Below are positions 1 to 10,639 of a DNA stretch of 64,000 bases, in pieces. Origin of the DNA: Megalobrama amblycephala (taxonomy: Eukaryota; Chordata; Actinopteri; Cypriniformes; Xenocyprididae); contig NC_063061.1 in the NCBI RefSeq assembly GCF_018812025.1, forward strand, positions 4,763,796 through 4,827,795, written 5' to 3'. The notes under the pieces are model-generated. The model worked only from the letters and a program-made list of their open reading frames with translations, was not told the origin of the DNA and ran no database searches. Each line of letters begins with the position of its first letter. Within the stretch, counting starts at the first letter, position 1. A program made the position numbers and the translations under genes.

Positions 1-113
1 ACAGCTTCAAATACTGAGGACAATGTCAGCTTGATATTTCTAAAGAAAAACGATGCTAGTAAAGCAGAGGTCTGTCTATCCAAAGGTGATTGTTGAAATA
101 AAATTTTTCTTAC

Positions 114-2407
114 CTTCTTTAATGAATGACAGAAATTCCTCCTTGATTTCTTCTGGGGATCTAAAGGGAAAAAAAGTGGAATGACATTTTATAACAGTAA
201 TATTTGAATATACATGATCTATTATGATTTTAATATAATGTGTTGCAGGTAATTGCCAATATAGAGATTGTATTCATAAAATAATAATGATTAAAAAAAC
301 ATACATCTCAATTCTGTTTTGCAATTTAAAAACTTTTGCATAAGCATCTCATTTTAGGGGGGGGGAAAATGGTGTTTTACTAAAATAAATAATTCTCTAA
401 AATAAATAAACAGGCCAGATGACGTCAAAGACGATGGTTCAACTTTCATTTTGGAAGTATTTTTCAACCGTGACGGGACGTGTCTGTTCAGTGGTAATTA
501 AACGTCCAAATGTTTGCTGGGAAAAGCCTAATATAGTCTGTGCTTTTGTTTTCATTTTCATTTTTAGTCAGTGAATTTAAAAAGCATTACTTTTATTTTT
601 AGATTATAATGTTACAGAATGTAATGTAATTTTACCTTTTTTTGCACATATATAGAGTGCTAGACAGACTACATTCACTATATTTGTTTTAATAGGCTTC
701 AGTGAACACTGTTTGTAGGATTACAGTACATTAGGCAGGATGTTAAATTAAGATGTATTAAAATAAATACTGATTGTTTTTTTCTAAATCCAAATAGAAC
801 AATTTAGAAAATACAGAGATACACTACCGTTCAAAAGTTTGGGGTCAGTACGATTTTTTAATGTTTTAAAAGAAGTATCTTCTGCTCACCAAGCCTGCAT
901 TTATTTGATTAAAAATACAAATAAAAACAGTAATATTGTGAAATATTATTCCAATTTAAAACTGCTGTTTTCTATGTCAATATACAGTAAAGTGTAATTT
1001 ATTCCTGTGATCAAAGCTGAATTTTCAGCATCATTACTCCAGTCTTCAGTGTCACATGATCCTTCAGAAATCAATCTAATATGATGATTTGCTGCTCAAG
1101 AAACATTCATTATTATTATCAATGTTGAAAACAGTTGTGTACAAATTTTTTTCAAAATTCTTCGATAAATAGAAAGTTCAAAAGAACAGCATTTATTTAA
1201 AATAGAATATTTTCTAACATTATAATTGTCTTTACTGTAACTTTTGATCAGTTTAACTCATCCTTGATGAATAAAAGTATTGATTAATTTTATTTCTATC
1301 CCCCAAAAATAAAATAAAAATTCTGACTGACCCCAAACTTTTGAACGGTAGTGTTTAATGTTACAAAAGATTGAGATTTCAGACAAATGCTGCTTTCTAT
1401 TCATCATAGCATCATGAAATAAAAATGTAAATAACTGTTTTCAACATTGATAATAATGCAATTTTAACCTGTAAGAAATGTTTCCACTTTGACTGATCCA
1501 AACGGTCGATATATTCTGGTAACTGGTTACATTTATTAATTTCAAGCTACAGTTCTTAATGTATATAGAGGAAACTTTGATGACCCTCCTTTCTTTACTA
1601 ATTTATTGTCTGATTTTACTGATTCACATGTTGTTGTAGGTGGTGATTTTAACAGTGTGCTTGATAATGTTTTGGACAGGACGGCCCAAATAATCCAGTT
1701 GCCTTGGGACTCCATAGTTTTAAATACATGAATCTGGTTGATATATAGAGACTGACAAATCCCACAGGAAGAGACTATTCTTTTTCTCACTAAGGCACAA
1801 AAGATGATTTTTTGCTTGAATCCAAACTTATATCAAACGTGATCACTTCAGATAATTTCTGATCTCTTTCCGACTTTAGCCATAAGACTAAACCATAGTG
1901 TTGCCGTTTTCATCCTTCTCTACTTTCTGATGTATAATTTTGTCAATTTATGTCTCAAAAGATTTCAGAATTTCTAGATATCAATTATAATTCTGAAGTA
2001 ACTTTTCTTTTGATTCCTCTCCCAAGGCCCAGTGTTGGGTTATCACATAATGCTAATGACGGACGCTTCCCTCACGGGCTGGGGAGCGATTCTCAAAGGA
2101 ATGCTGTACACCGAACTGAAAATACACTATCACGAAATTCTGACTTTAAATTGCAAACGGCAAGTTTATATCATGCATTTCTGACATTATACCTTTTAAT
2201 TGTGTCAAATATCAGAACTATGAGATAAAAAGTAAAAATTGTGAGACAAAAAATTGCTATTATCTTTTTTATTCCATGGTGGAAACAAGATTTCATATGC
2301 AAACAATTAAAAAAAAAAAAAAAATTAAAACTAAACAACCAATATAAGTAAAATAAGCTATTAAAGGGCTTTACTACAATATGAAAATACACTTACTTGT
2401 TTATCAT
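114..2407 (-). CDS. Partial unknown gene, 5' coding exons
   Basis: Two short minus-strand blocks have clean splice sites. Block 114-160 has an AG acceptor at 161-162 and a GTAAG donor at 109-113. Block 2397-2450 has an AG acceptor at 2451-2452 and a GTAAGT donor at 2391-2396. An ATG at 2407-2405 in the second block opens a frame whose two leftover bases join the first block in phase. The product begins MINKSPEEIKEEF and continues to LSFIKE before leaving the window on the left. A third block, 2794-2828, has acceptor and donor signals and would be 5' UTR in this model. The peptide is charged and helical-looking. I do not recognise the family. The exons are short and no long ORF supports them, so this is a tentative model. 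Confidence 0.3.
815..1360. mobile_element. Foldback MITE (ACACTACCGTTCAAAAG family)
   Basis: The left end reads ACACTACCGTTCAAAAGTTT and continues GGGGTCAG. The right end at about 1331-1357 is its reverse complement. The inside has no ORF. A diverged relative lies at about 37,430-37,925, and further pieces run to about 38,270, including the same stretch about ATGATCCTTCAGAAATCA. It is a non-autonomous DNA element, probably many-copy. Confidence 0.75.
1490..1960 (+). mobile_element. L1-type LINE endonuclease fragment
   Basis: A broken plus-strand reading frame encodes residues typical of the apurinic-type endonuclease of L1 retrotransposons. It includes the GGDFN motif at about 1640-1655, followed by an NPTGRDYSFF-like stretch. 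Stops and frameshifts interrupt it. No reverse transcriptase part follows, so it is a truncated fossil. Confidence 0.6.
2035..2125 (+). mobile_element. Small RNase H-like retroelement fragment
   Basis: One frame at about 2055-2100 reads MTDASLTGWGAILKG, which resembles the RNase H start of DIRS/Ngaro-like retrotransposons (TDAS..GWGA). Only about 90 bases are recognisable, between the L1 fragment and AT-rich DNA. Confidence 0.4.
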
Positions 2408-2793
2408 GGTTCAAACTGTGTCTCAAGGCTGAAGTCTCCTTCAAGCTGAGCTACATGGATAAAAAAAGAGGTAAAATTGAAGATAATATATTTTTATAAT
2501 GTGAAAAAAAAAACTTATTCCGACCCACTTGCTATTTGGGTCTTCTGATATTTTGTGTTTACTTTTTATTTTTATTATTTAGGCCCACATTTCACTTATG
2601 TGTGCAGATATAAAATATGAAAAGATACAGTATATGATATAACTTGAGATAAACTTTGAAATATATACCATATACCTTGAAATAACTTGAAAAAAAAATA
2701 TTTTTGTAGCATCAATTCAAAATGATCAACATTAAACTCAATGTCTCAAAATGCATCAGACTGTAAATTGTTTGAAATTAAACATTCACATAC

Positions 2794-2828
2794 CTGGCTA
2801 AGAAGAGCACAGTGAACGCGGTAAAGCC
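2794..2828 (-). other. Possible 5' UTR exon of the left-edge gene
   Basis: A 35-nt block is bounded on the minus strand by a TTACAG acceptor and a GTATGT donor. It has no ATG. In the model that starts at 2407 it would be untranslated. It could equally be a chance splice-like segment. Confidence 0.2.
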
Positions 2829-2829
2829 C

Positions 2830-3910
2830 TGTAATAACATAAGCAGAATAAACACATATGCTTTTTATCTTTTTTTTTTTTTTTTTACATAATTAATTTG
2901 TGATATCAATTTACAACATTATTTTATTTTTATTTTTTTTTTAAAGCCATTTTATTGTGTAGTTTGGACGGGTAAATGTGGTAGTTTTTTTATTTAACTG
3001 CGGTTATTTTATCAAGATGGAAAACTGAAATAAAAACGAATACTACATTAGAGAAATTATTTTTCCGCTTCTGCAATTTCCCAGCAAAGATCATCACCGA
3101 TTCTGAGTCATAGATTAGTCACAAGGAACAATGGCACATTGTATTAATTAAAGGCTGCCTAACATTTTACTTTTTTCAGAATTTCTTAATTATCAAGGAT
3201 TTTGTATGAGAATACAATGTTTATGAATAAAGGCTTAGACAAAGTTCATACACTGTCATGTAACCTAAAAAAATGTGTTTATGTATCAACAACTAAAATA
3301 ACTTATTTTATTAAAGACAAAAACTTTATTTAATATGACTCTGAATCAACCCGATTCCATTATCTCACCAGTACACCAATTTTTAGGCCCTTGTAAAGCA
3401 TTTAAATTCATTTTAAAATTAAACAACTTTCAGTGAATTTTATCATTGGTTATTGGTTCAGTGAACTGCAGGTTCTGGTGGAAAATGTAAGAAAGGAAAA
3501 CAAAACTCACCCAACTTCTCTCACCGAGCGATCTTTTGATGGTTGGACTTGTAATACAAAGTCTATGGGTTACAGTATGTGGAAAAACACCTGAAGAGGT
3601 AAAGAGGTGTGGTTTTGTCCAACCAGTTTCATTTACGTGAAGCTCCTGACTGGTGACAAAGCCCTGGCCCTGTGCGCATGTGCTAATATTTTTCCATCCA
3701 GCAACAATTGCAAATATTACCTGATGTCACCTGTTGCTTAAGAATTGCTTGTCTGAACAGGAGAGCAATTTCCTACACCCATTGATGATATGCTGCTTTG
3801 ACATTCAACAGTCATTCTGAGACATCAACAAAAATAAACAGATGATTTCTATCCACAAGTGTTCAGTTTGAAATTAAATAACTTTACTGTATAACCAGTT
3901 GTTGTTGTTT
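2830..3910. other. No gene seen
   Basis: AT-rich sequence with poly-T runs at about 2870 and 2930 and no convincing exon or repeat boundary. An unspliced 5' leader of the left-edge gene could lie near 3,500-3,600, where the minus strand has a GTGAGT donor, but nothing confirms it. Confidence 0.4.
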
Positions 3911-3914
3911 TTTA

Positions 3915-4110
3915 AGGAACACTACACTTTTTAAAAAAAAAAAAATAGGGTCATTTTTCAACTCCCCTAGAGTTAAACAGTTTTACCGTTTTCGAATCCA
4001 TTCAGCCGATCTCCGGGTCTGGCGGTACCACTTTTAGCATAGCTTAGCATAGTTCATTGAATCTGATTAGACCGTTAGCATCTCGCTCAAAAATGACCAA
4101 AGAGTTTTGA
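3915..4110 (+). repeat. Fragment of a dispersed fish repeat
   Basis: Begins AGGAACACTACACTTTTT and contains a stretch about GCCGATCTCCGGGTCTGGCG and TAGCATAGCTTAGCATAG. From memory this is a frequent fish genomic repeat. The copy is cut off at 4,110 by the next element. Confidence 0.45.
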
Positions 4111-4114
4111 TATG

Positions 4115-4825
4115 TGCTGCGTCCCAATTCGCCTACTTATACTACGCCCTAAAAGTATGTACTCTTTCTGTGAACAAAAAGTACTTACTTTTGAGTGTGT
4201 AGCAAAAGAGTAGACAAGCTTTGGGACATACTAACACGTCATACAATCGCGTCTTTTCTCTCTGTCGCATCCTGTCACCGTAAACTGGCCTGTCAATCAT
4301 CTTACATCCTCCACATTTCATTTAGTTAATTTCCTACTGCATCGGAGAGAAATGCAGTACCACGTTGATCTGCAGTCTTTCATGTGGAGAACTCTCCTCA
4401 TATTAATGCATAATGATGCATTTAAAAGTTAATGGCCATTCGGATCTTTATAAAAGTCCACATTGGTATTTGCAGATGAAAAATAACACGGATAACATTA
4501 AATATATATTTTCTATCAGGTTAAACTGATTATTAGTCTCTCAAACCTCTCAGCGTCGATCGCGCGTATCCGCCATGTTTTGTAGTTTTTTAACACTTTT
4601 TACTCGTGTTTGTAGTTCTGAACTGAATCCTTGTCCAATGCGCAATGGGTTGTGGGCAATATTAGCCTTTATAGTGTGCATGGATCCACGCTTCGAAAAT
4701 CTACCGGAAATAGTAGACCATCCGGGGACTTTTAGCACACTCTTTTCAACATACTATGCTTTGGGACACACTTATTTTAATCTCACATACTATTTAGGAT
4801 GGATAGTATGGACATTGGAACGCAG
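4115..4825. mobile_element. TIR element (TGCGTCCCAATTCG type)
   Basis: The left end GCTGCGTCCCAATTCGCC is mirrored by an imperfect copy at the right end (CATTGGAACGCAG, about 4,812-4,824). Subterminal ACATACTATGCTTTGGGACA and its left counterpart also pair. The ORFs inside are short and unrelated to any known protein. Confidence 0.5.
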
Positions 4826-4847
4826 GGATGGTTTCAAACACAGTTCA

Positions 4848-5318
4848 TGTCATGGATGTGGCTCCCACGGTTCATCCTCCGGACCACCGGAGGGAGCCAT
4901 CACCGGAATATTGATTCACTACCATTCGGACTCCATTTCCCATAGGCCCTCATTCCTGGGACTGATTGCACACACACCTGCACTACATCACACACACACT
5001 ATTTAAGACACGCACACACTCACACCTATCGTGAAGTCTTGATTTGCTTTTGTGATCATTTCTGAGCATTATACTGTGGACTCATTATTACCTGGACTGT
5101 TTATCACTGCTGCCGCCTACCTTGATTCCTGCCTGTACCCTGATCTGTGTTTGTCTGCCGCCTGTCCCAATCCTTGCCTGTGACCCGACATTGTTTCTCT
5201 GCTGCCAGCCTTGACCCTTGCCTGTCCCTGTTTACGGTACTGCCTTGCCCTTGTTTGTATACTGCTCTATTTTAATAAAGCTGCAAATGGATCCACTCTC
5301 CACTGATCCTTCATTACA
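4848..5318 (+). repeat. 5' LTR (471 bp)
   Basis: Starts TGTCATGGATG and ends CATTACA. A TATA-like box TATTTAA at 5000-5006 lies about 30 bp before the likely transcript start at 5031 (GTGAAGTCTT). AATAAA at about 5274-5279 is the polyadenylation signal. Compared with the 3' LTR it has about 39 extra bases near 5,052-5,110. The gag ATG (5287) lies inside the LTR. Confidence 0.9.
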
Positions 5319-5830
5319 GAAGACTTCGCCACACAGCGATCCAGCAGCTCTAGTACAGATTTCCACCGAATTATCAGCCCAAGCCAGTCAATTAGCGATG
5401 CATCACCATCAATTGAATCGCTTAACTTCATTAACAGAGGAACTGGTAAAGACGCTGCAGGGCCTACGACTCAATCCCGCCGAGGCCGCCATGCCGCTGC
5501 CCACTGCAACATCAGCGTTTCCAACTCCTCCGGCAGTGAACCCCCGTCTGGCCCTTCCGGAGAAATTTTATGGCACTTCAGTGAAATGTAAGGGTTTCCT
5601 TCTTCAATGCTCTCTGTACGTAAACCAGCAACCCTCTCTGTATCCCACTGACACAGGACGAATATCATTTGTCTGCTCTTTGCTGACGGGCAAAGCACTG
5701 GACTGGGCCACTGGAGGGACGATAGTTCTGTATTTCCCACGTTCGCTGAATTCCTGCAACGATTCAGAGGTGTTTGAACATCCCGCAGGGGGCCAGAGTC
5801 CGGGTGATCAATTGCTCTCCCTCACACAAG
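5287..5830 (+). pseudogene. Retrotransposon gag, truncated
   Basis: The frame opens at ATG 5287, inside the LTR, and encodes a gag/capsid-like protein. A Q/H-rich helical start is followed by a proline-rich linker, then a PEKFYG segment, a GFLLQCSLYV segment and a LLTGKALDWA segment typical of fish gypsy gag. A frameshift near 5,720-5,770 is followed by a resumed gag segment. Homology then stops abruptly at about 5,830, where it is joined to late reverse transcriptase. No zinc knuckle or protease remains. Confidence 0.8.
5319..5330 (+). promoter_or_regulatory. Putative self-priming primer-binding site
   Basis: AAGACTTCGC at 5320-5329, directly after the 5' LTR, is a perfect 10-base reverse complement of GCGAAGTCTT in the 3' LTR (8071-8080), at the expected transcript start. 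The 5' LTR has one mismatch (GTGAAGTCTT). No tRNA-3'-end match (TGG...) is seen. This arrangement is known for the Tf1/sushi group. Confidence 0.65.
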
Positions 5831-6475
5831 GTAAAACCATGCACTCTAAAAGAACTGCAGAGATTCCTGGGCTTCGCTAATTTCTACAGGCGGTTCATAC
5901 AAAACTTCAGCAGTGTTGCAGCGTCCTTGACCTCCATGACTAAACGCCAAACGTACCGCCTACTCTGGTCCCCTGAAGCTGGCAAAGCGTTCAAAGAGCT
6001 AAAGAAACGATTCACGACTGCACCCATTCTCCGTCACCCAGACCCGGAACGGCCTTTCATTGTGGAGGTCCAACACAGGCATCAGAGCCATTCTTTCCCA
6101 ACGACAAGGTACCCCAGAGAAAATGTTCCCGTGCGCCTTCTATTCCAGAAAGTTATCAGCAGCAGAACGTAATTATGATGTGGGTGATCGTGAACTTCTA
6201 GCAATGAAAGCAGCACTAGAGGAGTGGCGCCATTGGTTGGAGGGATTCACGGTGCTCACAGATCACAAACTTAGAATACCTCCGCTCTGCCAAGCGACTA
6301 AATCCACGCCAGGCCAGATGGGCCATGTTCTTTACCCGTTTCAATTTCAAGGTAACTTACAGACCCGGTTCCAAAAACACCAAGGCCGACGCATTATCTC
6401 GGCAAACGGAACAGATTGAACAACCTGAGACCGAAGAACATATAATCCCTGACACCATTCTCCTCGCACCAGTCC
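5830..6475 (+). pseudogene. Retrotransposon RT C-terminus and RNase H, broken
   Basis: Begins in the part of pol just after the reverse transcriptase palm ([15 protein letters not shown] motif) and goes on to the tether and RNase H domain (the [19 protein letters not shown] region and a TDHK motif). It is spread over at least two frames (changes near 6,075-6,090 and 6,265-6,275). The YxDD catalytic part is absent because of the internal deletion. Confidence 0.8.
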
Positions 6476-6486
6476 AGTGAGACATA

Positions 6487-7110
6487 ATGACTGAAATAAC
6501 TCAGGCCAACGAACATTCTGCTCCGCCAGCCGCATGTCCATCAAATCGTACCTTTGTGCCAGACCATCTGAGAGACAAAATCCTACACCATGTCCACGAT
6601 CTTCCCAGCGCCGGTCATTCAGGTATCACTGCCACTCACAGTCTCCTACAAAATCGATTCTGGTGGGATTCTATGCTCCACGACGTGACCCAATTCGTCC
6701 ACAACTGCACAGCCTGCCAAACATCCAAAACCTCTTATCAACCCCTGCCGGTTTGCTTCAACCACTACCCGTTCCACAATGCCCTTGGTCACACATTGCA
6801 ATTGACTTCTTCTCCGACCTCCCAGTGTCACAAGGCAACACTACCATCTTCACTGTCGTCGATCGCTTTTCCAAAGCCTGTCGCCTCATACCTCTGCCCA
6901 AACTTCTGAGAAACTGCTGAGTTATGTAACTTTGTCTTCAGACTTTATGTATTACCTGATGACATCGTATCAGACAGAGGACCACAATTCACCTCTCGGG
7001 TCTGGTCCGCTTTCTTCAAAAATTTAAATGTCAATGTCAGTCTCACTTCGGGCTACCATCCAGAGTCTAACGGAACGTCTGAACCAGGGACTCGCACGAT
7101 TTATACGCAC
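6487..7110 (+). pseudogene. Retrotransposon integrase core, broken
   Basis: The N-terminal zinc-binding H-H-C-C pattern is present at about 6,590-6,720 (HVHD..GHSGI, then CTACQ). The catalytic core follows in a different frame: an [10 protein letters not shown] segment with the first Asp, and a [13 protein letters not shown] segment with the second Asp at about 6,955-7,000. Frames change at least twice, including near 6,905-6,940. Confidence 0.8.
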
Positions 7111-7150
7111 CTATTGTCAGCACTAGCAGTCTGAGTGGAGCCGTTATCTG

Positions 7151-7890
7151 ATGTGGGCTGAGTACGCCCAGAACTCTCTGCGGAAACCTGCCACAGGTAG
7201 GACACCATTCCAATGTGTCCTAGGTTATCAACCTCCATTGTTCCCAAGGTCAGGCGAGCCCTCTGAATTACCCTCCGTCAACAAATGGATGCAAAGGAGT
7301 AAAGAAACATGGGATTTGGCCCATCACCTACAGCGCGCAGTCAGGAGGCAAGAGGTACAGGCCAACAGACATCGTCGACCTCATCCCCAGTACACCGTAG
7401 GACAGTGGGTTTGGCTGTCCACCAGGGACCTACGACTAAGACTTCCATGCAAGAAACTCAGTCCCAGGTTTGTAGGGCCTTTCCAAATTACTAAACAAAT
7501 TACTCATGTGTCTTTCCGTTTAAATTTGCCTGCTAACTATCGTGTGTCTCCCACTTTCCATGTCTCGTTGCTGAAACCCTCCGGGGGTCCGGGAGGGGAA
7601 CCGGAGGGAGCCGAGGGCCATCATCCCCCACCATTGCTGATCGAAGGCGAGGTGGCTTATCAAGTTCGAGAACTGCTCGATTCCAGGCGTCGGGGTCGGA
7701 AGCTCCAATATCTGGTCGACTGGGAGGGAGGAGGAGTGATCCTGGGTCGACGCGGATGATCTCCTGGACCCTGCTTTCATGGAAGAATTCCATCAGACGC
7801 ACCCGGAGAGACCGGCCCCTCGACTTCGTGGTAGACCCCGGCGTCCGCCTCCTCGCGTCTGGAGCCGCTCGCAGGGTGGGGGCTCTGTCA
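7151..7890 (+). pseudogene. Retrotransposon integrase C-terminus and chromodomain
   Basis: An open frame from 7,151 carries the integrase C-terminal region ([10 protein letters not shown] motif, typical of gypsy elements). A chromodomain-like segment follows ([20 protein letters not shown], then DWEG). A frame break near 7,735 separates the end of the chromodomain from a proline/arginine-rich tail running up to the polypurine tract. Known chromoviral chromodomains bind modified histone tails to steer integration; that role is inferred here. Confidence 0.8.
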
Positions 7891-8317
7891 TGAATGTGGC
7901 TCCCACGGTTCATCCTCCGGACCGCCGGAGGGAACCATCACTGGAATATTGATTCACTACCATTCGGACTCCATTTCCCATAGGCCCTCATTCCTGGGAC
8001 TGATTGCACACACACCTGCACTACATCACACTCGCACTATTGAAGACACGCGCACACACTCACACCCATTGCGAAGTCTTGATTTGCTTTTGTGTTTTGC
8101 TTTTACCTTTGCCGCCTACCTTGATTCCTGCCTGTACTCTGATCTGTGTTTGTCTGCCGCCTGTCCCAATCCTTGCCTGTGACCCGACATTGTTTCTCTG
8201 CTGCCAGCCTCGACCCTTGCCTGTCCCTATTTACGGTACTGCCTTGCCCTTGTTTGTATACTGCTGTATTTTAATAAAGCTGCAAATGGATCCACTCTCC
8301 ACTGACCCTTCATTACA
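7886..8317 (+). repeat. 3' LTR (432 bp)
   Basis: Preceded by the G-rich polypurine tract GGGTGGGGGCTC. It is closely similar to the 5' LTR except for about 39 missing bases and scattered changes. The TATA-like box is altered to TATTGAAG. It keeps GCGAAGTCTT at 8071-8080, the exact complement of the sequence after the 5' LTR. Confidence 0.9.
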
Positions 8318-8519
8318 GTTCAAAACCTTTTTTTTTTTTTTGCTAATTCTATCCTCCAAATTAATCATACTGTTGACTAAAAATTTGAGCACATTAAAAC
8401 CACACTAAAGCATACATTCAGACAGGGATTTATATATAATCAACAAATATATTCTTGGTAGTGCGGATTATTAGAGCTGTTGACTCTCAGGATGTTAGTC
8501 TGGTCTGATCCCATTTCCC

Positions 8520-8522
<3 letters not shown>

Positions 8523-8596
<74 letters not shown>
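8523..8596. repeat. (CT)n microsatellite
   Basis: 74 bases of uninterrupted CT dinucleotides. The Ser-Leu and Arg-Glu reading frames across it are not genes. Confidence 0.98.
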
Positions 8597-8599
<3 letters not shown>

Positions 8600-8665
8600 A
8601 TTTCTCTTAATACTCTACTATATAATAAAGACAAAGAACATTTTTATAAATTAAACAAAACATGA

Positions 8666-8671
8666 TTTATT
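8666..8671 (-). terminator. Candidate poly(A) signal of the unknown gene
   Basis: AATAAA on the minus strand, about 520 bases after the stop codon at 9189. It is the nearest good hexamer noticed and would end transcription near 8,650. Confidence 0.4.
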
Positions 8672-9188
8672 TCCATAATTACACAATACAGCTTAGAACA
8701 TTACTAATCATATCCAGTAATAATTTGATGAGTGGAGACATGTATTAGAGCTCAAATTAAATGGAAACTCATTCAAGTTTAACCAGAAATCTAGGTGTGC
8801 CTTGCGCCCTGTAGTCAACATAACAATGCACGCAATGTACTAAACCAGTTAGAGCCTGCTTGAACTCTGTATGGGGTTCTAGAATGTGTTCCGTGTTCAT
8901 GAAATCTCCGAGGAAATGATCACACTATAATCATAGTATGTGGGGAAAATAAAATGACACCATGATATATTGCACTGTTTTAGATACAGTTGCAACACTC
9001 AAGTCTATGTGTGATGTTTTAAAATACTGAAAATTATACATATTTAAAAAAAAATGTTTTTTTTCACTAACCTTTTTCACGGTATGAGATTCTTGAGTTG
9101 GTATGGCTTCAGAACTAGAGAAAATTATTTTTTGGGAAAGATGGAAAACTTTTTGTTCTAACTAAGGACATTATTTTTTGATTGTGGG

Positions 9189-10580
9189 TCAAAAAAATAG
9201 AAGGTCATTCATATTGCTGAGAGAAGGTATCGAAGCAAGCTCCTTTAGCAAGGATTCCTTGGTAGAGGCTTTTAACCTGTTAATTTCCTCAGGTTTATAA
9301 CTTCTAATTGTGATATTCTCTCGCATGAACTGATCATTAAACAGGAGTTTGCTCAAGCATTCTGTCTCTGCACAATTACCATAAGGATTATATTCCTTTT
9401 CTGTACAGTCTGGCAGACTGAAAAGCTTGTTACAGTTGCTACATGGTCGTGTTTCTTTGTAAGTGTTGATTTTCAAATCCCTGATGTATGCCTGACATTG
9501 CATTGACTCATGAAATTGTAAACTGTCACCCTCTTGATGTCTGAATGACATTACTGCATGTGATACATACTCATGCCATGTATTTAAACATGAGGAGTTT
9601 ATCATAATTCTTTTGGCCTTTTTACCTCTACAACCCAGAGAAGCACCAAAATATTCATCTGTGTGTTGACTGTTGGAGCACACGCAAATGACGGTGGATT
9701 CCAGTGTGTAGTAGTGTTGGTATTTGTTTGCTGGTCTGTCTATAGGAACAGGAAATTTCAGCTTTTCCATTAGACTGCAAAGCTCCTCCATTACTTTCTC
9801 TTTTGTGCCATATTTACGCTGCATCTAAAAACAGTAAAATAAGAATAATATTTAACAAAAAATATATTTGCAGTGATAGTGGGAGGAAAAAATATAAACT
9901 ACTATTTTACAACAAAAAGACAGAATATATTCACATCCTAATATGTTTCTTACTATGTCTAACAATATTGAGAAAGGCGTCCGCTTGGGTAGGTGAGTGT
10001 TGAATTTCATAAAGGGTTCTGGAAATTCATTTCTTATACTCTTAGCTGTTTTTTCAGATAAAATGTCTTCAGGAGTAAGACTGTCCTCATGAATGATCCC
10101 TAAAAAGAAGATGCTGTGGAGAATCTTGAAAAAAAACAAAACAAAACAAAGTTTAAAAAGCAAGATTAATTAGGCTATTAGAAAATATTCTAAACAGTAT
10201 AATTTAGCTTTTTGCCACGTAAGAAATGTCAGAGCGATTGCTATCTGGCAAATAGGCTATAGCCTTCATAAACATGCATGTGTACATACCTCACTGAAAT
10301 GGGATCTTAGTTTGGCTTTGTTTGGCTCTTTATTAAATTCTTCCATTAAATGAAGAATTAACAGGAACCCACAGCTTTTCAAGTTCTCCTTATTAGACAC
10401 ATGGACTTTCATAAACCTTTTTCTGGTTGAGGAAATTTATTTAATTATATGATGGACACCTAGACTGTCTTTTTATCACTGGCATGTCATGATTTCATTT
10501 TAGAAACTAAATAAAACATAGGTAGTTTAAAAATTATAATAATAAGCTTCTTACCTTTTTTCTCCTTTTGCATCCATCAT
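9189..10580 (-). CDS. Unrecognised 321-residue protein, four exons
   Basis: The coding exons are 10555-10580, 10290-10422, 9954-10124 and 9189-9824. All junctions have GT-AG ends (donors GTAAG, GTATGT, GTAAG) and all phases agree, giving 321 residues from an MMDAKGEKRKRF start. The second ATG of the MM pair is equally possible. The N-terminal half is helical and charged, with no signal peptide or membrane segment. The last exon (from residue 111) holds most of the cysteines: a VICVCS strand-like segment, a PCSNC pair (C238, C241), C250, and NCAETECL (C261, E263). The paired cysteines suggest a metal site. CAE plus PCxxC recalls zinc deaminases, but the order is reversed, so I do not assign that function. 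The frame is intact with no stop, unlike the transposons around it. I infer a working host gene of unknown function. The upstream DNA (10,600-10,680) is less AT-rich and may be the promoter. Confidence 0.75.
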
Positions 10581-10639
10581 CGTTCAGAATGACTAACACG
10601 AGGAAGCGTGTTTCTAAAGTTTCAGTCCGTCTTCCTTCT

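Larger units (their letters stand above)
4848..8317 (+). mobile_element. Ty3/gypsy chromovirus-type LTR retrotransposon, deleted
   Basis: The element is 3,470 bp long, with LTRs at 4848-5318 and 7886-8317 that start TGTCATG and end ATTACA. It is flanked by the 5-bp duplication GTTCA (4843-4847 and 8318-8322). Inside, in order, are gag; a junction where most of protease and reverse transcriptase is missing; the reverse transcriptase C-terminus and RNase H; integrase with its zinc-binding and catalytic domains; and a chromodomain-like tail ending just before the polypurine tract. Several frameshifts and stops break pol, so the copy is inactive. The order of domains and the chromodomain place it with the vertebrate Tf1/sushi-like chromoviruses. 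It is in the same orientation as frmd7 but intergenic. Confidence 0.92.

Noticed and set aside
4575..5006. 143-residue plus-strand open frame
   Set aside because: It runs across the end of a TIR element into the LTR; no domain and no splice context.
8440..8665. Ser-Leu and Arg-Glu repeat proteins on both strands
   Set aside because: They are translations of the (CT)n microsatellite.
9189..10580. Calling the unknown gene a deaminase
   Set aside because: CAE and PCxxC are both present but in the wrong order for the known fold; only the metal-site idea is kept, as a lead.
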